The position numbers and the translations under genes were made by a program. A stretch of DNA of 64,000 bases from Daejeonella sp. JGW-45. GTDB taxonomy: Bacteria; Bacteroidota; Bacteroidia; Sphingobacteriales; Sphingobacteriaceae. This document shows, one piece after another, positions 41,767 to 51,165 of this stretch. The notes beneath the pieces are model-generated. The model had not been told where the DNA came from, made no database searches, and worked only from the letters and a program-made list of their open reading frames with translations. The stretch is from positions 248,001-312,000 of the forward strand of contig NZ_JARKNC010000001.1 of NCBI RefSeq assembly GCF_029360805.1. Direction: 5' to 3'. Position 1 is the stretch's first letter. Each line of letters begins with the position of its first letter.

Positions 41767-42957
41767 ATGGGATATTCATCCGAAGAACTCAAGAACCTTC
41801 AATCATTTTATCAAAAGCAATTATTAGAAGATACTGTACCCTTTTGGTTCCCCCGCTCGGTGGATAAAGAATTCGGGGGCTATTTGCTCATGCGCGACCA
41901 GGACGGCTCCCTGATCGACGACGATAAAGCCGTTTGGATTCAGGGCCGGGCAGCATGGCTTTTATCTACACTTTATAACAGCTTCGAACCCCGGCAGGAA
42001 TGGCTGGAAGCATCCCGTTCAGGCATTGACTTTTTGAATGAGCATTGTTTTGACACAGACGGACAAATGTTTTTCCACGTTACGCGCGAGGGTAAGCCCC
42101 TCCGCAAGAGGCGGTATTACTTCTCAGAGACCTTCGCTGTAATTGCTAATGCTGCTTATGCGAAAGCCAGCGGGGATGAGCGTGCTGCCGAAAAGGCGCG
42201 ATACCTGTTTGGAAAGTGCATTGAATATGCGACTACACCCGGCATCTTACCTCCAAAATTTACTGATACACGCCCTGCTAAAGGCATCGGGGTACCCATG
42301 ATCATGATGAACACTGCCCAGCAGCTGCGCGAAACGATTGGCGATCCGCGCTGTGACGAGTGGATCGATAAGTGGATAGCCGAAATAGAACGCGATTTTG
42401 TGAAAGATGACATCCGCTGCGTGATGGAGCAGGTGGCTCCCGACGGTTCGATCATCGATCATATTGATGGCCGCACGCTCAACCCCGGGCATGCCATAGA
42501 AGGAGCCTGGTTTATCCTGCACGAAGCACGCTATCGCAATAATGATCCGCATCTGATCCAGTTAGGCTGCAAAATGCTTGATTATATGTGGGAACGTGGC
42601 TGGGATAAAGAGTTTGGAGGTATCCTGTATTTCAGGGATGTTCATAATAAACCGGTGCAAGAGTACTGGCAGGATATGAAATTCTGGTGGCCACATAATG
42701 AGGTGATCATCGCTACCCTGCTGGCCTACCTGATGACGGGAAATGATAAATACGCCGAATGGCATAAAATGGTGCACAATTACTCTTATGATCATTTCCA
42801 CGACAAGAAGAACGGCGAGTGGTTCGGCTACCTGCACCGGGATGGCAGCCTGGCACAAACCGCCAAGGGGAATATGTATAAAGGGCCATTCCACCTGCCG
42901 CGGCAGGAATGGTATTGCAGTCAGATATTGAAGGAGTTCGGTGCAGCTCCTGTATAA
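41767..42957 (+). CDS. N-acyl-D-glucosamine 2-epimerase (AGE family)
   Basis: 396 residues, (alpha/alpha)6 barrel. Active-site landmarks are AVWIQGRAAW (about 55-64), RRYYFSETFAV, LNPGHAIEGAW (catalytic His) and KFWWPHNEV (second His), with HLPRQEWYC at the end. It converts ManNAc from the lyase to GlcNAc, using the Bacteroidetes route instead of NanK/NanE. No sugar kinase or deacetylase is in the operon, so later steps are encoded elsewhere. Last gene of the operon; no clear terminator follows. Confidence 0.9.
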   Translation: MGYSSEELKNLQSFYQKQLLEDTVPFWFPRSVDKEFGGYLLMRDQDGSLIDDDKAVWIQGRAAWLLSTLYNSFEPRQEWLEASRSGIDFLNEHCFDTDGQMFFHVTREGKPLRKRRYYFSETFAVIANAAYAKASGDERAAEKARYLFGKCIEYATTPGILPPKFTDTRPAKGIGVPMIMMNTAQQLRETIGDPRCDEWIDKWIAEIERDFVKDDIRCVMEQVAPDGSIIDHIDGRTLNPGHAIEGAWFILHEARYRNNDPHLIQLGCKMLDYMWERGWDKEFGGILYFRDVHNKPVQEYWQDMKFWWPHNEVIIATLLAYLMTGNDKYAEWHKMVHNYSYDHFHDKKNGEWFGYLHRDGSLAQTAKGNMYKGPFHLPRQEWYCSQILKEFGAAPV

Positions 42958-43085
42958 GAAAATGTAAATATCATCCTCGGATATATTGCTCAGCAAGACC
43001 AGGTCTAAGGCGCCGTTTGATCTAAAGGACAGATATATAAGGTCACATCAACTCCGGCCGGTATTCAACACTTTCCCCTTTCACC

Positions 43086-43811
43086 TCAACCAAGCACTTC
43101 TTCCAGCACCTCATGCGATTTCACCTGCCCGAAACCCTCCACATGCAGTTGGTAATATATCAGGATTTTGTCGAGCAATACCTTCCGTTCGGCAGAGGAG
43201 ATATGCAAGTTCTGCAAATTATCGAAGTTCGAGTTCAGGATCTTGATCCATAAAGCTGTGAGGGGCGGCTCAATAATTAAAGCATGCGGTGGCTGTGCTT
43301 TAGAATAATTTCCGTTTTTAAGGTCGAACCAGGCAGCGGGGGATGCTAATGTTTTGTCCGGATAAAATCCCAAAAACCGGGTTAAGCGCAACAGGAAGTA
43401 TAAATGAAAGTTGGCCAGTCCCGCACTCAGGCTATCAAGTATCTCGATTGCATGAAACAGGAACTCGAACATCACTTCATCGGGTTCGTGCTGCCTTAAG
43501 GACTTATATAAAACCTCGTTCAGGAACATGGTGACCGAGCTTTTCACGATATCATAAGGGATCGTTTGAAAAACCGGCTGATGCCGCAGCTCGGATACCC
43601 GCTGAATACTGCCTGATGTTTTATGGTAGACGATCATATCAAGGAGGTGCAGCGGCTGCAGGCTGTTCATCCTGATCTTTGCCTTCGGCTTTTTTACACC
43701 ATTGATCAGGTACGATTGCAGGCCAAACTTTTCTGTAAAGATCTGCACGACGACACTGCTTTCCGAATAGTCGGTAACTTTAAATACGATGCCCCGGGTT
43801 TTATGCAGCAT
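43086..43811 (-). CDS. recO: DNA repair protein RecO
   Basis: 241 residues with the RecO OB-fold N-terminus (TRGIVFKVTDYSESSVVVQIFTEKFG, in part) and a helical C-terminal domain without the Cys4 zinc motif, as usual in Bacteroidota. It loads RecA at SSB-coated gaps with RecR in the cytoplasm. Its 5' end overlaps dgkA's 3' end by 11 nt, so the pair is one transcription unit. Confidence 0.9.
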   Translation of the reverse strand: MLHKTRGIVFKVTDYSESSVVVQIFTEKFGLQSYLINGVKKPKAKIRMNSLQPLHLLDMIVYHKTSGSIQRVSELRHQPVFQTIPYDIVKSSVTMFLNEVLYKSLRQHEPDEVMFEFLFHAIEILDSLSAGLANFHLYFLLRLTRFLGFYPDKTLASPAAWFDLKNGNYSKAQPPHALIIEPPLTALWIKILNSNFDNLQNLHISSAERKVLLDKILIYYQLHVEGFGQVKSHEVLEEVLG

Positions 43812-44157
43812 GGAAGATCTTAGGTAAAAGGATCAGAATAGCAATTATAAGCGCAAAAAGTCCGGCGATCAATACCACCGATGCAGATATGTCTTTGATT
43901 ATACCAGCTTTAGGGTTAAATTCCGGTGAGACCAGGTCCACGAGAGTTTCGATCGCTGTATTTGTAAGTTCGGTGATCAGCACTACTGCTATTGCGGTAC
44001 AGATCCATAGCCATTCAGTTGTGTCAAGATCAAGGTTATAAGAAAGAGCAATGACAAATAATGCCGCAATTACTTCTACCTTAAAGTTGATTTGGGTTCG
44101 GAACGCATAAACAAGTCCTTTCCATGCAAAATAAAAGCCTTTTATGAATTTGTTCAT
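43801..44157 (-). CDS. dgkA: diacylglycerol/undecaprenol kinase (DgkA family)
   Basis: 118 residues from the ATG at 44157; a longer reading adds 19 residues without family similarity. Three membrane helices, with the family signature LITELTNTAIETLVDLVS (catalytic Glu and the NTAIE motif) and KDISASVVL. It phosphorylates a lipid (diacylglycerol or undecaprenol) at the inner membrane. Translationally coupled to recO. Confidence 0.9.
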   Translation of the reverse strand: MNKFIKGFYFAWKGLVYAFRTQINFKVEVIAALFVIALSYNLDLDTTEWLWICTAIAVVLITELTNTAIETLVDLVSPEFNPKAGIIKDISASVVLIAGLFALIIAILILLPKIFHAA

Positions 44158-44353
44158 TGGTTTTTGTTGTTTGTTGTCAGGCAGGACGGCTAAGAAAATC
44201 TGTAAACTGTCCATACCCCATCCAGTGCGTCGTGTGGAAGTCCTGGCTCTTGGTTCTTGATTCCTGGCTCAATACTCACCCAATTTATTCCCCCGTCCAA
44301 ATTAAGAATTTTTGTAGTTTTGCGCCCGGGCTTTCTACTTTAAAACGTGCAGC

Positions 44354-46690
44354 ATGTGGAATAACTTTTCCAGGTTCATACTCTCGAACCGCATCTTAAT
44401 CCTTGTTTTCTTCTTCATGCTTACTGCATTTATGGGCTGGAAAGCAAGTTCTGTAAAACTATCTTATACCGGCAGTAAAATATTGCCCATGTCGGATTCC
44501 GCTTTTATTAAGTATAATGACTTTAAAAACAGGTTCGGCGAAGATGGAAATATGATGGTTTTAGGGGTAAGCTCGCCCGATCTCCTGAAAAAAGACCAGT
44601 TCAATGACTGGCAGCAGCTTGGCAATGAACTGGGTAAGCTTGAAGGGATTAAAAACGTCCTGTCTATTGGCAGCCTCTATAACTTGTCCAAAGATACAAG
44701 CAATCAACGCTTCGTGCTTAGCCCACTGAGCCCCCGCCCTGTCGGCAGTGACGCCGAAATGGACAGTCTCAAAAACCAGATCTACAACCTCCCTTTTTAC
44801 GAGGGACTACTCTATAATAAAGAGACCCATGCCACCCTTATGGCTATCAATTTCGATCATAAGGTACTCAACTCGAGCCGTCGCGCGCCGATCATCAAAA
44901 CAATTCGTGAGAAAGCCGATGCGTTCAGCAAAAAGAATAATATAGAGGTCCATTATTCCGGGCTGCCGTTTATCCGGACAGCCGTAAGTCAACTGGTATC
45001 ACGGGAGTTTGTGCTTTTTCTGGGCCTTTCTATCGTTGTGGCGGCGGTCATCCTGTTTATCTTTTTCAGGCGCTTTTACCCCGTGCTGTTCCCGGTACTG
45101 CTGGTCATTGCAGGAGTTATATGGAGTCTGGGTACCCTCGTGATGTTTGGCTATGAAATTACAATGCTGACCGGCCTGATACCGCCGCTTATTGTCATCA
45201 TCGGTATCCCTAACAGTATTTTACTGCTTAACAAATATCATAATGAACTGAGAAAGCATGGTGACAAAGCCAAAGCTTTGCATGTTACCATTCTGCGGAT
45301 CTCGGAAACTACCCTGATCGCTAATATTACTGCCGCCATTGGTTTCGGGGTATTATATTTTACCGGCAGTGCTTTACTCGTGGAATTCGGCCTGGTTGCG
45401 GCACTCAATGTGATGTTTACCTGGTTCATCTGCCTGTGCCTGATCCCCGTTATCTTTAGTTACCTGCCGGCGCCGAAGCTGAGACCGCAGGAAGAACATG
45501 ATAAAGACCTGCTGCATCGCCTTCTTGCTAAAACGGATGTCCTGGTTCACGATAGAAGCCGGCTGATCTATATTGTTACCTCCCTGATCACTATCATTTC
45601 GCTTATAGGCGTGATGCAAATAAATGTAAATGGTTATGTGGTTGACGATCTTCCGCAAAACTCGCCTATTAACCGTGATCTTAAGTTCTTTGAAAAAAAC
45701 TTTGAGGGTATACTGCCGCTGGAACTTAGTATTGACACTAAAAAGAAGAACGGCATCCTGAACCTGTCTACGATCAAGAAAGTTGACCGTGTAGAGGAAA
45801 TGATCACAGCCTATCCGGAGTTTTCACGTTCGGTATCTTTAAACAAAGCCCTTAAATATGCTTCCCAGGCTTTCTACAATGGCGATCCGCAATTCTACCG
45901 CATCCCCAATGATATGGAGAAGAATTTCGTGCTGAGCTATCTTGGAAATTCGGGCGGCAACAGTAATATGCTTAAAGGCTTCGTCGACAGCAACAAACAA
46001 GTGGCACGCGTAAGTTTCCAGATGGCTGATGTGGGATCTAAGAGAATGAACAGCCTGCTCGAGGAATTGAAGCCAAGAATAGATTCGATATTAAATCCAG
46101 GCCGCTTTGACGTGCTGCTTACCGGTTCGAGTATTATCTTTTCAAAGGGAACCGACTATATGCTTACACACCTGATGGAAAGTATTATCCTGGCCATTGT
46201 GCTGATATCGCTGCTCAGGCTCGCCCAATTCAGGGATCTCCGCATCATGTTCATTTCCTTGCTGCCCAATGTGATCCCTTTGATCATCACGGCCGGGCTG
46301 ATGGGTTTCTTTAATATTCCGCTGAAACCTTCAACCATCCTGATCTTTACCATTGCTTTTGGATTAGCATCAGACCAGACCATCTATTTCTTAACGCGTT
46401 ACCAGCAGGAACTGCAGTCCACCGACCTTAGTACGGCGCGGGTTATTTCAGACACCATCCGCGAAACGGGGGTAAGCATGACCTATATTGCACTGGTACT
46501 GTTTTTCGGGTTCGGGATCTTTACGGCATCCACCTTCGGCGGTACGATGATATTGGGATTATTACTCTCCATTACACTGATCATTGCCCTGGTATCAAAC
46601 CTTACCCTCCTGCCCGCTTTATTGATCTTGCTCGATAAGCGCAAACTGAAAAGACGGGCGAAGATGAAGGGGGAAACTTGGGATATTTGA
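44354..46690 (+). CDS. MMPL/RND-superfamily transporter
   Basis: 778 residues with two repeats of a membrane helix, a large periplasmic loop and five helices (helices at about 10-28, 215-330, 390-410, 595-740). The second helix of each bundle carries acidic or polar residues (IPNSILLLNKYHNE; GLASDQTIYFLTRY) typical of MMPL transporters. Likely exports a lipid or hydrophobic substrate using the proton gradient; partners of an RND efflux pump (MFP, OMF) are absent. Divergent from dgkA. Confidence 0.83.
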   Translation: MWNNFSRFILSNRILILVFFFMLTAFMGWKASSVKLSYTGSKILPMSDSAFIKYNDFKNRFGEDGNMMVLGVSSPDLLKKDQFNDWQQLGNELGKLEGIKNVLSIGSLYNLSKDTSNQRFVLSPLSPRPVGSDAEMDSLKNQIYNLPFYEGLLYNKETHATLMAINFDHKVLNSSRRAPIIKTIREKADAFSKKNNIEVHYSGLPFIRTAVSQLVSREFVLFLGLSIVVAAVILFIFFRRFYPVLFPVLLVIAGVIWSLGTLVMFGYEITMLTGLIPPLIVIIGIPNSILLLNKYHNELRKHGDKAKALHVTILRISETTLIANITAAIGFGVLYFTGSALLVEFGLVAALNVMFTWFICLCLIPVIFSYLPAPKLRPQEEHDKDLLHRLLAKTDVLVHDRSRLIYIVTSLITIISLIGVMQINVNGYVVDDLPQNSPINRDLKFFEKNFEGILPLELSIDTKKKNGILNLSTIKKVDRVEEMITAYPEFSRSVSLNKALKYASQAFYNGDPQFYRIPNDMEKNFVLSYLGNSGGNSNMLKGFVDSNKQVARVSFQMADVGSKRMNSLLEELKPRIDSILNPGRFDVLLTGSSIIFSKGTDYMLTHLMESIILAIVLISLLRLAQFRDLRIMFISLLPNVIPLIITAGLMGFFNIPLKPSTILIFTIAFGLASDQTIYFLTRYQQELQSTDLSTARVISDTIRETGVSMTYIALVLFFGFGIFTASTFGGTMILGLLLSITLIIALVSNLTLLPALLILLDKRKLKRRAKMKGETWDI

Positions 46691-46756
46691 GAAGTGGGAG
46701 GAAAGCTGAAAGCTGAAAACTGAAAGTTAGAAACGCTGTGTCAACTTGTGTCTTCA

Positions 46757-46803
46757 GTTCTCAGCTTTCACCATTTTCAGTTTTCAGTTTTCAGTTTCAA
46801 CCG
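46757..46803. repeat. short TTTTCAG-type tandem repeat
   Basis: Reiterations of CAGTTTT/TTTTCAG in the gap after the MMPL gene, with related reversed copies at 46692-46725. The same motif recurs at 54127-54160. It overlaps the 3' end of the following small gene. Confidence 0.5.
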
Positions 46804-47029
46804 TTTTCTCCTCTTCCCCTGCTCTCTCTTCCAAAATAGCCTTCCTGTCCAATTTCCGGATCAGGCTGTAAACGATATTGAGGAAGCCCGCACCGAAAGC
46901 TATGGTACCAATGATCATGGCCCAGCCGTACTTGAACTTATCTCCTTGCATAAGATAATATCCCAGCACGATAAAAGCTACACCTAAAAGTATCAGCCAG
47001 ATGCCCCGGCGCATGTATTTGTTGAGCAT
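46784..47029 (-). CDS. small two-helix membrane protein
   Basis: 81 residues with helices at about 9-26 and 35-58 and an acidic tail (ERAGEEEKTVETEN) that reads into the repeat region. No known domain. The start YMRRGIWLILLG and the GWAMIIGTIAFGAGFLN segment look like real coding sequence of host composition. Convergent with the MMPL gene. Function unknown. Confidence 0.55.
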   Translation of the reverse strand: MLNKYMRRGIWLILLGVAFIVLGYYLMQGDKFKYGWAMIIGTIAFGAGFLNIVYSLIRKLDRKAILEERAGEEEKTVETEN

Positions 47030-47371
47030 ATAATTTTAGTATTTACAAATATACAGTTAATAGCGGTTTAGGTTTGAAGCATGCGTCATATTAATGTCGA
47101 GTTATTTTAAACGCAAAGGACGCAGAGGAATACGCAGAGAACGCAGAGGAAGTTTTTTACGTTTGCGGGCGTATACTAGTGTGTAGCTTTATGTACCGCA
47201 CAAGCTGCAAGCCCGCGCTGGCGTTGTCCTTTGCACCCGCCTGCTCCGGTGGCTGAAACTCTGCGTTCTTTACCCTTAAAAGCCGCGCCTGTCCGATGAT
47301 TATACGCCAAAACTGGATTTTAGCCTTTAATTTCTTAACTTTGCATCCTTAAATTTGGGGTTAAAACACTG
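47030..47371. other. ileS upstream region with CGCAGAGG-type repeats
   Basis: A 342-nt spacer. About 47110-47152 holds reiterated CGCAaAGGA/CGCAGAGGA units, kin of those near 60920 and 61140. A -7 element lies at its right end. No ORF is credible. Confidence 0.5.
47336..47343 (+). promoter_or_regulatory. -7 element of the ileS promoter
   Basis: TAACTTTG matches TAnnTTTG 28 nt before the ileS ATG. No good TTTG -33 element is found at the right spacing, so this is tentative. Confidence 0.45.
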
Positions 47372-50300
47372 ATGTACAAAGAATATAAGCAGCTTGATCT
47401 TTCGAAAACAGGTAAGGAGATATTAGAATACTGGAAAAAGAACCAGATTTTCGAGAAAAGTATATCAAACAGGCCTGCTTCCAAATCGTATATTTTCTAT
47501 GAAGGGCCGCCTTCGGCAAATGGGATGCCGGGAATCCATCACGTCATGGCCCGCTCTATTAAAGACATTTTCTGCCGCTATAAAACCCTGAAAGGATATC
47601 GCGTTAAGCGAAAAGGAGGCTGGGACACTCACGGGCTTCCTATTGAACTTGCCGTTGAAAAGAAACTTGGCATTACCAAGGATGACATCGGTAAAACTAT
47701 TACCGTTGAAGCTTATAATGCGGCCTGCCGTACTGAGGTGATGAAGTATACGGACGTTTGGAACGACCTTACCGAAAAAATGGGGTACTGGGTCGATCTT
47801 AACGATCCTTATATTACCTATGAAAATGAATATATCGAAACCTTATGGTGGGTGCTTAAACAGTTTCACCAGAAAGGGCTTCTATACAAAGGATATACTG
47901 TACAGCCATACTCGCCCGCAGCGGGAACAGGTCTGAGTTCGCACGAGCTGAACCAGCCGGGAACGTACAAGATGCTGAAGGATACCTCGATTGTCGCTGA
48001 GTTCCGTATCAAGAAAGATCAGGCACACCCGCTGATACCTGCCCTGTTTGATGAGGAAGCTGAGGATACCGCCATCATCGCATGGACCACAACTCCCTGG
48101 ACTTTACCTTCGAACTGTGCACTTGCTGTTGGAGCCGGCATCAACTACATAAAGGTTAAAACGTTTAATCAATATACCTTTGAACCGGTAAGCGTGGTGT
48201 TGGCCCGCGACCTGGTGTCAAAATACTTTAAAGAAGAAGCCAGGGACCTGCCTTTCGGCGATTACAAAGCCGGAGACAAGCTCATTCCCTGGACCATCGC
48301 TGCAGAATTCAAGGGTGCTGACCTGGTAAACCTGAGGTATCACCAGCTGATGCCTTATGTGAGCAACGAGGACCTGGAAAAGAACGCTTTCAGGGTAATA
48401 CCTGCTGACTTTGTAACCACAGAAGATGGTACTGGTATAGTTCACACCGCATCGGTATTTGGTGCCGACGATTTCAGGGCTGCACGTGAGAACAATGTAC
48501 CTTCTGTGATGATAAGGGACGAGAAAGGCAACGAACTTCCGCTGGTTGACAAACACGGCCGCTTTGTGGAGGAGGTTACAGACTTCGCGGGTCGTTATGT
48601 TAAAGAAGAATATTACAGTGACGAGGAACGAAGCGATCCCGATTTCAGGCCCACGGATGTCCTTATCGCAATAAAATTAAAGGAAGACAACAAGGCCTTT
48701 GATGTTAAGAAATACGAGCACAGTTACCCGCATTGCTGGCGGACCGACAAGCCCGTGCTTTATTACCCGCTCGACAGCTGGTTTATTAAGACCACTGCTG
48801 TAAAGGACAGGCTTGTTGAGCTGAATAAAACCATTAACTGGAAACCTGAATCGACCGGTACGGGCCGCTTCGGTAACTGGCTGGAAAACCTGGTAGACTG
48901 GAACCTTTCCCGCTCAAGATACTGGGGAACCCCGCTGCCGATCTGGAGAACAGAAGACGGCGATGAAGAAGTTTGTATCGGTTCGATCTCGCAGCTGCGG
49001 GAGGGGATCAGGAAATCGGTCGAAGCTGGCTTTATGGATGCCTCTTTTGAGATCAATGACATGCATCGCCCCTATGTGGATGATGTGATACTGGTCTCGC
49101 CGAAAGGTAAAAAGATGTTCCGCGAAAGCGATCTGATCGACGTCTGGTTCGACTCAGGTGCGATGCCGTACGCCCAGTGGGGTTTGCCCAAGACCGAGGC
49201 CGGGCAACGGGGCGATATCAGTCCTGAAGAATTTATAGAATACTGGAATAACCACTTTGGCGATAATGGAGAAGCCGGATCCATATATCCCGCCGACTTT
49301 ATAGCCGAAGGTGTTGATCAGACCCGCGGATGGTTCTTTACCCTCCACGCAATAGCAGTAATGCTCAACGATAGCGTTTCGTTCAAGAACGTGGTTTCAA
49401 ACGGCCTTGTGCTGGATAAGAACGGCAACAAGATGTCTAAGCGCCTGGGTAATGCAGTTGATCCGTTTGAAACTATAGGGCAATATGGCGCCGATGCAAC
49501 CCGCTGGTACATGATCAGTAATGCGTCACCATGGGATAACCTGAAGTTTAACATAGAAGGCATTGACGAGGTACGCCGGAAGTTCTTTGGAACCCTGCAT
49601 AATACCTACGCGTTCTTTGCGCTATATGCTAATATCGATGGCTTTAAGTACGAGGAAACGGAAGTGGAGAACCGTCCGGAAATAGACCGCTGGATCATTT
49701 CGCTGCTAAACTCACTGGGCCTTGAGGTAGATAAGTATTATGCCGACTATGAGCCGACACGTGCCACCCGGGCTATCCAGAATTTCGTGGATGAGAACCT
49801 GAGCAACTGGTATGTACGTCTCTGCCGCCGCCGTTTCTGGAAAGGCGACTATACGGAAGATAAGATCTCTGCTTATCAAACCCTGTACACTTGTTTAAAT
49901 ACCATTGCCAAACTAATGGCGCCGGTAGCTCCTTTCTTTAGTGACCGGTTGTTTATGGACCTCAATGCTGTAACGGGAAAAGAGAATGCAGGATCTGTTC
50001 ATTTAGCCGATTTCCCTGAATATGATAAGGCCCATGTCGATAAAGAGCTCGAAGAACGTATGGGAATAGCCCAGGATGTTTCTTCATTGGTATTGTCGCT
50101 TCGAAAAAAGGTGAGCATTAATGTCCGTCAGCCTTTAAGCAAGATCCTTATCCCTGTTCTCGATAAAAGCTTTAAAACTAAGGTAGAGAAGGTGAAAGAT
50201 CTTATCCTTTCGGAGACCAACATTAAGGATATTGAATACATTACCGATACTGCTGGCTTCATCAGCAAAAAGATAAAGCCAAACTTTAAGGCCCTTGGCC

Positions 50301-50779
50301 CCAAAGTGGGGAAAGATATGAAGATTGTTGCCGCGGCATTAACCGGATTATCACAGCAGGATATCAGCAAATTTGAGATCGATAGGGTATTTACGATCCC
50401 CGGAACACCGTATTCTGTAGAGATTGAAGACGTCGAGATAGTTGCAGAAGATGTTCCGGGATGGCAGGTTGCAAATCTCGGAAAACTAACCGTTGCTTTA
50501 GATGTTACACTTACCAACGAGCTCAAACAGGAAGGCATTTCCAGAGAGCTGGTGAACCGCATCCAGAACCTGCGCAAAGACCTGGGATTTGAGGTAACTG
50601 ACAAGATTAACGTCCTGATAAAAGACCACCCGTATATTGCGGAAGCTGTTAGAAATAATTTACCTTATATTTGCGCCGAAATTCTGGCGGATTCCCTCGA
50701 ACTTGTAACCGAGATTGAACAGGGTGTAACAGTGGGTATTGATGAGAATGATTTAACGCTATTAATAAATAAAGTCTAG
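47372..50779 (+). CDS. ileS: isoleucyl-tRNA synthetase, type 2, with GIHH motif
   Basis: 1135 residues, class I synthetase. The HIGH-equivalent motif is GIHH (54-57) in PSANGMPGIHHVMAR, that is, first and third residues exchanged. WDTHGLP follows. The editing domain CP1 (about 200-400) contains AWTTTPWTLPSN, KMSKR is at 687-691, and the anticodon-binding domain is long and eukaryote-like. It charges tRNA-Ile. GXHH is the signature reported for IleRS2 enzymes with mupirocin hyper-resistance. First of three genes with dksA-like and lspA at 2- and 0-nt spacing. Confidence 0.95.
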   Translation: MYKEYKQLDLSKTGKEILEYWKKNQIFEKSISNRPASKSYIFYEGPPSANGMPGIHHVMARSIKDIFCRYKTLKGYRVKRKGGWDTHGLPIELAVEKKLGITKDDIGKTITVEAYNAACRTEVMKYTDVWNDLTEKMGYWVDLNDPYITYENEYIETLWWVLKQFHQKGLLYKGYTVQPYSPAAGTGLSSHELNQPGTYKMLKDTSIVAEFRIKKDQAHPLIPALFDEEAEDTAIIAWTTTPWTLPSNCALAVGAGINYIKVKTFNQYTFEPVSVVLARDLVSKYFKEEARDLPFGDYKAGDKLIPWTIAAEFKGADLVNLRYHQLMPYVSNEDLEKNAFRVIPADFVTTEDGTGIVHTASVFGADDFRAARENNVPSVMIRDEKGNELPLVDKHGRFVEEVTDFAGRYVKEEYYSDEERSDPDFRPTDVLIAIKLKEDNKAFDVKKYEHSYPHCWRTDKPVLYYPLDSWFIKTTAVKDRLVELNKTINWKPESTGTGRFGNWLENLVDWNLSRSRYWGTPLPIWRTEDGDEEVCIGSISQLREGIRKSVEAGFMDASFEINDMHRPYVDDVILVSPKGKKMFRESDLIDVWFDSGAMPYAQWGLPKTEAGQRGDISPEEFIEYWNNHFGDNGEAGSIYPADFIAEGVDQTRGWFFTLHAIAVMLNDSVSFKNVVSNGLVLDKNGNKMSKRLGNAVDPFETIGQYGADATRWYMISNASPWDNLKFNIEGIDEVRRKFFGTLHNTYAFFALYANIDGFKYEETEVENRPEIDRWIISLLNSLGLEVDKYYADYEPTRATRAIQNFVDENLSNWYVRLCRRRFWKGDYTEDKISAYQTLYTCLNTIAKLMAPVAPFFSDRLFMDLNAVTGKENAGSVHLADFPEYDKAHVDKELEERMGIAQDVSSLVLSLRKKVSINVRQPLSKILIPVLDKSFKTKVEKVKDLILSETNIKDIEYITDTAGFISKKIKPNFKALGPKVGKDMKIVAAALTGLSQQDISKFEIDRVFTIPGTPYSVEIEDVEIVAEDVPGWQVANLGKLTVALDVTLTNELKQEGISRELVNRIQNLRKDLGFEVTDKINVLIKDHPYIAEAVRNNLPYICAEILADSLELVTEIEQGVTVGIDENDLTLLINKV

Positions 50780-50781
50780 AC

Positions 50782-51165
50782 ATGGAGAAGAACGAAAAAA
50801 CAAGGTATTCTGATGCAGAATTGGTAGAATTTAAAGAGCTTATTTTAGAGAAATTACGTAGTTCAAAAGAAGAGCTGGCCGCTTTAACACAGTCGCTAAG
50901 CAATCCTAATATGAATGGTACCGATGATACAGCCGGGACCTACAAGACTCTGGAAGACGGATCAGCAACTCTTGAAAAAGAATCGATCAATCAGTTAGCT
51001 GCCCGCCAGAAGAAATTCATCGATGCACTCGAAAGCGCATTGGTTCGTATTGAAAACAAAACCTACGGAGTGTGCCGTGAAACAGGAAAACTGATCCCGA
51101 AAGAGCGCCTGCGCGCAGTGCCGCACGCTACTCTTAGTATGGAAGCTAAACTGAAACAGGCCTAG
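50782..51165 (+). CDS. DksA/TraR-like protein with degenerate zinc finger
   Basis: 127 residues. A coiled-coil helix pair (about 10-85) is followed by YGVCRETGKLIPKERLRAVP. In the family the finger has four Cys (CxxC-17-CxxC); here only the first Cys remains (C, then T, then no distal pair, ATLSMEAKLK). Without zinc it can still keep the DksA-like fold that enters the RNA polymerase secondary channel. Sits 2 nt after ileS and directly before lspA, an order shared by relatives. Role in transcription control is inferred. Confidence 0.85.
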   Translation: MEKNEKTRYSDAELVEFKELILEKLRSSKEELAALTQSLSNPNMNGTDDTAGTYKTLEDGSATLEKESINQLAARQKKFIDALESALVRIENKTYGVCRETGKLIPKERLRAVPHATLSMEAKLKQA

